From Fidelibacterota bacterium (GTDB lineage Bacteria; Fidelibacterota; UBA2242; B5-G15), in contig QNCQ01000059.1 of assembly GCA_003645825.1 (NCBI GenBank), positions 1 through 9,172 of the forward strand: DNA of 9,172 bases, read 5' to 3'. Of this stretch, positions 7,246-9,172 are shown piece after piece (position 1 is the first letter of the stretch; each line of letters starts with the position of its first letter). Under the pieces are notes generated by a model, which worked only from the letters and a program-made list of their open reading frames with translations, had not been told where the DNA came from and ran no database searches. The translations under genes were made by a program, and so were the position numbers.

Positions 7246-8376
7246 TTAAACCTTTTCGACACCTATACCCGGTTTGTCGTTAAGGATCAGTTTCCCCTTT
7301 TCTACTTTAACGCCTGTAAATGGGTCGTTTTTTATCAAAAGGTTTCCATCGAGATCCGCATAGTCAATCAATGGAGATAGCTGTGCCGCAGCGGAGATTC
7401 CTACAGAAGTTTCTATCATACAACCCATCATTACTTTCATTCCAAGCGTTTTAGCCAGGGTTATCATACGATGTGCTTCCTGTAAACCTCCAGCTTTCAT
7501 AAGCTTAATGTTTATTCCATCATATACTTCAGCAAGTTTGGGAATATCTGCTGCAGTTTTTACTGCCTCATCGGCAATTATAGGAACCTCAACACGTTCT
7601 TTCAACCACTTTGTTTCTTCCAGCATTTCTGCTGGCATCGGTTGTTCTATAAATTCTACTCCCTGCTTTACAAGCCATTCTATCTTTTTTATTGCTATTT
7701 CTTTATCTTTCCAGCCCTCATTTGCATCAACCCTTATCGGTTTGTCCGTAACTGATCTGACCGCTCTTATAATTTCCTCATCATTCTCACGCCCTACCTT
7801 CACTTTTAGAATCGGGTAATGCTTGTCCTCTCTTGTTTTTTGGGCAACAACTTCTGGAGTATCTATCCCGATCGAGAAGGAGGTGATAGGGGTTTTATGA
7901 GGATCGAGCCCCCACATTTTAAAAAGGGGAACTTCGAGAGCTTTACCTATCCAGTCCATAAGCGCTATGTCAAGAGCAGCTTTGGCTGCAGTCTGCCCAT
8001 CGCATAAATTCTTTATTTCCATTCCAGCGTCATAATATTTCCAGGGGTCAATTTCTTTGAACAGTTCTTTTGCCTTTTCTATCACCTTTATGGTAGATTC
8101 TGTTGTCTCATTATATCGTGTATTGGGTGCTGCCTCTCCTATTCCTGTTATTCTATCTTTCTCGAGATAAACAATTACGTTGTCCTTGTAATCGCTTGAT
8201 CCTCTGGATATTGTCCATGTGTGTTTTAAAAAAATTCTTTTTACCTCATATCTCAGGTTCATACCTTTTCCTTTAAATTTTTCCTCCCTTCCACAACTTA
8301 CCGTGCCTGCTGCTGACACTAAAAAAGGTGTCAACCCTATTACTCCGATCCTTTCAAAAAAGTCTCGTCTGTTCAT
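7246..8376 (-). CDS. dipeptide epimerase (L-Ala-D/L-Glu type, enolase superfamily) with Tat lipoprotein signal
   Basis: Enolase-superfamily dipeptide epimerases invert the C-terminal residue of dipeptides such as L-Ala-D-Glu released from murein. In the 376-residue protein the catalytic KxK is Lys191/Lys193 in LKVKVG. Metal ligands are Asp217 (RVDANEGW), Glu244 (FIEQPMP) and Asp269 (IIADEAV). The opposite Lys lies in NIKLMKAGG (about 291), and the DxD that holds the dipeptide amino group is Asp341/Asp343 (ADLDGN). The chain begins MNRRDFFERIG, a twin-arginine signal with a hydrophobic stretch, ending at Cys28 (GTVSC), so it is probably a folded, exported lipoprotein. I chose the ATG at 8376 because GGAGG (8389-8385) lies 8 nt upstream and the Tat motif starts there; an upstream ATG at 8427 has no such support. 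The specificity could be another dipeptide. Expression may be controlled by the terminator-ending leader at 8451-8565. Confidence 0.9.
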   Translation of the reverse strand: MNRRDFFERIGVIGLTPFLVSAAGTVSCGREEKFKGKGMNLRYEVKRIFLKHTWTISRGSSDYKDNVIVYLEKDRITGIGEAAPNTRYNETTESTIKVIEKAKELFKEIDPWKYYDAGMEIKNLCDGQTAAKAALDIALMDWIGKALEVPLFKMWGLDPHKTPITSFSIGIDTPEVVAQKTREDKHYPILKVKVGRENDEEIIRAVRSVTDKPIRVDANEGWKDKEIAIKKIEWLVKQGVEFIEQPMPAEMLEETKWLKERVEVPIIADEAVKTAADIPKLAEVYDGINIKLMKAGGLQEAHRMITLAKTLGMKVMMGCMIETSVGISAAAQLSPLIDYADLDGNLLIKNDPFTGVKVEKGKLILNDKPGIGVEKV

Positions 8377-8383
8377 TTTTATT

Positions 8384-8391
8384 CCCTCCTT
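8384..8391 (-). promoter_or_regulatory. strong ribosome binding site deciding the epimerase start
   Basis: AAGGAGGG on the minus strand is nearly perfect anti-16S complementarity. GGAGG is spaced 8 nt from the ATG at 8376. It fixes the start at the twin-arginine motif rather than 17 codons upstream. Confidence 0.8.
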
Positions 8392-8450
8392 CAAGTAACG
8401 ACTTAATTTAACACAATTCGTATGCATAATGAACTAACTTTTAAAAAGAT

Positions 8451-8496
8451 AAAAAAACAGAAAGCTGCCGGTTCTCTTTACCAGAAACCGGCAGCT
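8451..8496 (-). terminator. intrinsic terminator upstream of the epimerase
   Basis: On the minus strand AGCTGCCGGTT (8496-8486) pairs perfectly with AACCGGCAGCT (8473-8463). The stem can extend by TCT/AGA past one bulged G, leaving a GGTAA loop. The RNA continues UUCUG and then seven U (8457-8451), the classic Rho-independent layout. It works only leftward, because the plus-strand side has no U-run. It ends transcription 75 nt before the epimerase ATG, so it either closes an RNA made to its right or acts as an attenuator in the epimerase leader. Confidence 0.8.
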
Positions 8497-8497
8497 C

Positions 8498-8565
8498 TCC
8501 AGAGGCTCTGGATACGGGAGGTTCTCTACATCTAATCCACGATTTATCAAATCATGTAGTACCTC
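8498..8565 (-). ncRNA. structured leader or small RNA preceding the terminator
   Basis: Read leftward, three nested helices form one arm. GAGGT (8565-8561) pairs with ACCTC (8522-8518), CTACAT (8559-8554) with ATGTAG (8531-8526), and GATTT (8553-8549) with AAATC (8545-8541) around a 3-nt loop. A 9-nt bulge lies on the 3' side. A second hairpin follows, a 15-nt palindrome TCCAGAGCCTCTGGA (8512-8498), and then the terminator. I compared this by memory with SAM, TPP, cobalamin, purine, glycine, c-di-GMP, T-box and 6S RNAs and see none of their conserved cores. No convincing promoter was found to its right, so the 5' end is unknown. Either a cis-regulatory leader of the epimerase or a separate small RNA would fit. 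Confidence 0.45.
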
Positions 8566-8890
8566 TGCTCGAAATCCTATATTTATGCACCTGTGAGACC
8601 GCTACGTGTTTACATCTATCCAAGCAATTAGGCATTCTCTAAAATTCGTATATGAAATATTATGAAAAGGTTATAAAAATTGGTTGTGGGAGAAAATTAC
8701 TATCACCATTTGCTTGAAATTATCATCGGGGGTATCGCTGATTTCATGAGTAGTTCAAGTGCTAATGAAGAAATTTATTTGAAAGGTATTAGATCGTCTT
8801 CCATGATGTACATCAGCGAAAGCATTAGCTTAAAATTAATAAAATGATTATTTTTTAAAGTGTATAAGTAAGATTTTAAAGGGGGAAATT
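8566..8890. other. non-coding region upstream of the M16 peptidase gene
   Basis: I see no credible protein gene in these 325 bases. A TATAAG (8863-8868) could be a -10 for the peptidase gene, but no good -35 is visible. Two interleaved inverted repeats are present: TCGCTGAT (8735-8742) with ATCAGCGA (8812-8819), and GCTAATG (8761-8767) with CATTAGC (8823-8829). Their order is that of a pseudoknot, but repeats of this length can arise by chance. Confidence 0.35.
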
Positions 8891-9172
8891 ATGAGGTCCC
8901 GAATGTTGGTGTGGTTGGTTTTAATTATTTTTCTCCTGGCGGTAACGTCAATTGTTACACCAGGTGTTTTCCCATACCGGTATTTTGTCGATAAGCTTGA
9001 CAATGGACTCACCGTTATAACGATACCTATGGAGAGCGAACGGCTTGTCTTCTACTACACTATTGTCACGTCCGGGACTCGTCATGAATGGGAGCCTGAG
9101 CATTCTGGATTTGCTCATCTGTTTGAACATATAATGTTCAGGGGGACAAAAAAGTTTCCAGGAAACATGTAC
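8891..9172 (+). CDS. M16 (insulinase-like) zinc peptidase, N-terminal part, cut by window end
   Basis: M16 peptidases are zinc metalloenzymes that degrade peptides within a clamshell formed by paired homologous domains. The 94 visible codons are open to the window edge. Residues 6-22 are a strongly hydrophobic signal or anchor, so the protein is exported or membrane-held. The domain begins at about residue 30 with YFVDKLDNGLTVITIP. It then shows SGTRHEWEPEHSGFAH and the inverted zinc motif HxxEH as His76-Leu-Phe-Glu79-His80, followed by MFRGTKKFPG. These are hallmark residues of an active M16 N-terminal domain; the second zinc-ligand Glu lies beyond the window. GGGGG at 8881-8885 supports the first ATG rather than Met5. 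The rest of the gene, usually 400-900 codons, is outside the window. Confidence 0.93.
   Translation, partial: MRSRMLVWLVLIIFLLAVTSIVTPGVFPYRYFVDKLDNGLTVITIPMESERLVFYYTIVTSGTRHEWEPEHSGFAHLFEHIMFRGTKKFPGNMY

Noticed and set aside
8434..8601. 55-codon stop-free leftward frame (contains LINRGLDVENLPYPEPLES)
   Set aside because: It has no good start codon or ribosome site and no recognised family, and it overlaps the hairpins and terminator. A remnant of an old gene is possible but not supported.
8600..8634. Part of a group II intron or insertion-sequence end near the hairpins
   Set aside because: The hairpin-rich stretch first suggested one, but no intron core, reverse transcriptase, transposase, terminal inverted repeats or target duplication is visible.

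Overview
The window looks like chromosomal DNA from an AT-rich bacterium. The best lineage clue is the primary sigma factor at 544-1425. It is short, lacks region 1.1, and its -10-recognition helix reads WWIRQTILQAI, as in Bacteroidota and relatives (FCB group and neighbouring candidate phyla). A lineage name cannot be fixed from this stretch alone. No insertion sequence, integrase, CRISPR array, tRNA or rRNA is visible.

Layout. (1) 183-1425, rightward: a small coiled-coil protein and the sigma factor, 10 nt apart. (2) 1443-1700, leftward: ribosomal protein S20, convergent with the sigma gene and with its own promoter. (3) 5835 down to about 1770, leftward: a large membrane-bound hybrid histidine kinase, then a single-domain TrmO/TsaA tRNA-t6A37 methyltransferase, then the wreck of a class I SAM-dependent methyltransferase broken over several frames. 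A good promoter (TTGACT-17-TAAAAT) drives this unit. Its predicted start lies at the ATG of a 30-codon basic reading frame. (4) 6130-7236, rightward: a MEMO-family protein made as a probable lipoprotein. (5) 7246-8376, leftward: an L-Ala-D/L-Glu-type dipeptide epimerase with a twin-arginine lipoprotein signal, ending 9 nt from the MEMO gene. (6) 8377-8890, no protein gene: a leftward chain of hairpins ending in an intrinsic terminator, 75 nt upstream of the epimerase start, then the leader of the next gene. (7) 8891 to the right edge, rightward: the N-terminus of an exported M16 (insulinase-like) zinc peptidase, cut by the window end.

How the parts may fit together. The left half is housekeeping: transcription, ribosome, tRNA modification and signalling. 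The right half holds three consecutive exported proteins: a MEMO-fold lipoprotein, a peptide epimerase and an M16 peptidase. This suggests peptide or murein-fragment handling outside the cytoplasm, although the three genes are not one operon.

The most unusual items are the newly recognised methyltransferase pseudogene (1770-2120) and the structured, terminator-ending RNA upstream of the epimerase (8451-8565). In that RNA a duplicated AGAGAACC could allow switching between terminator and antiterminator. The export signals on two families that normally act in the cytoplasm are also notable.
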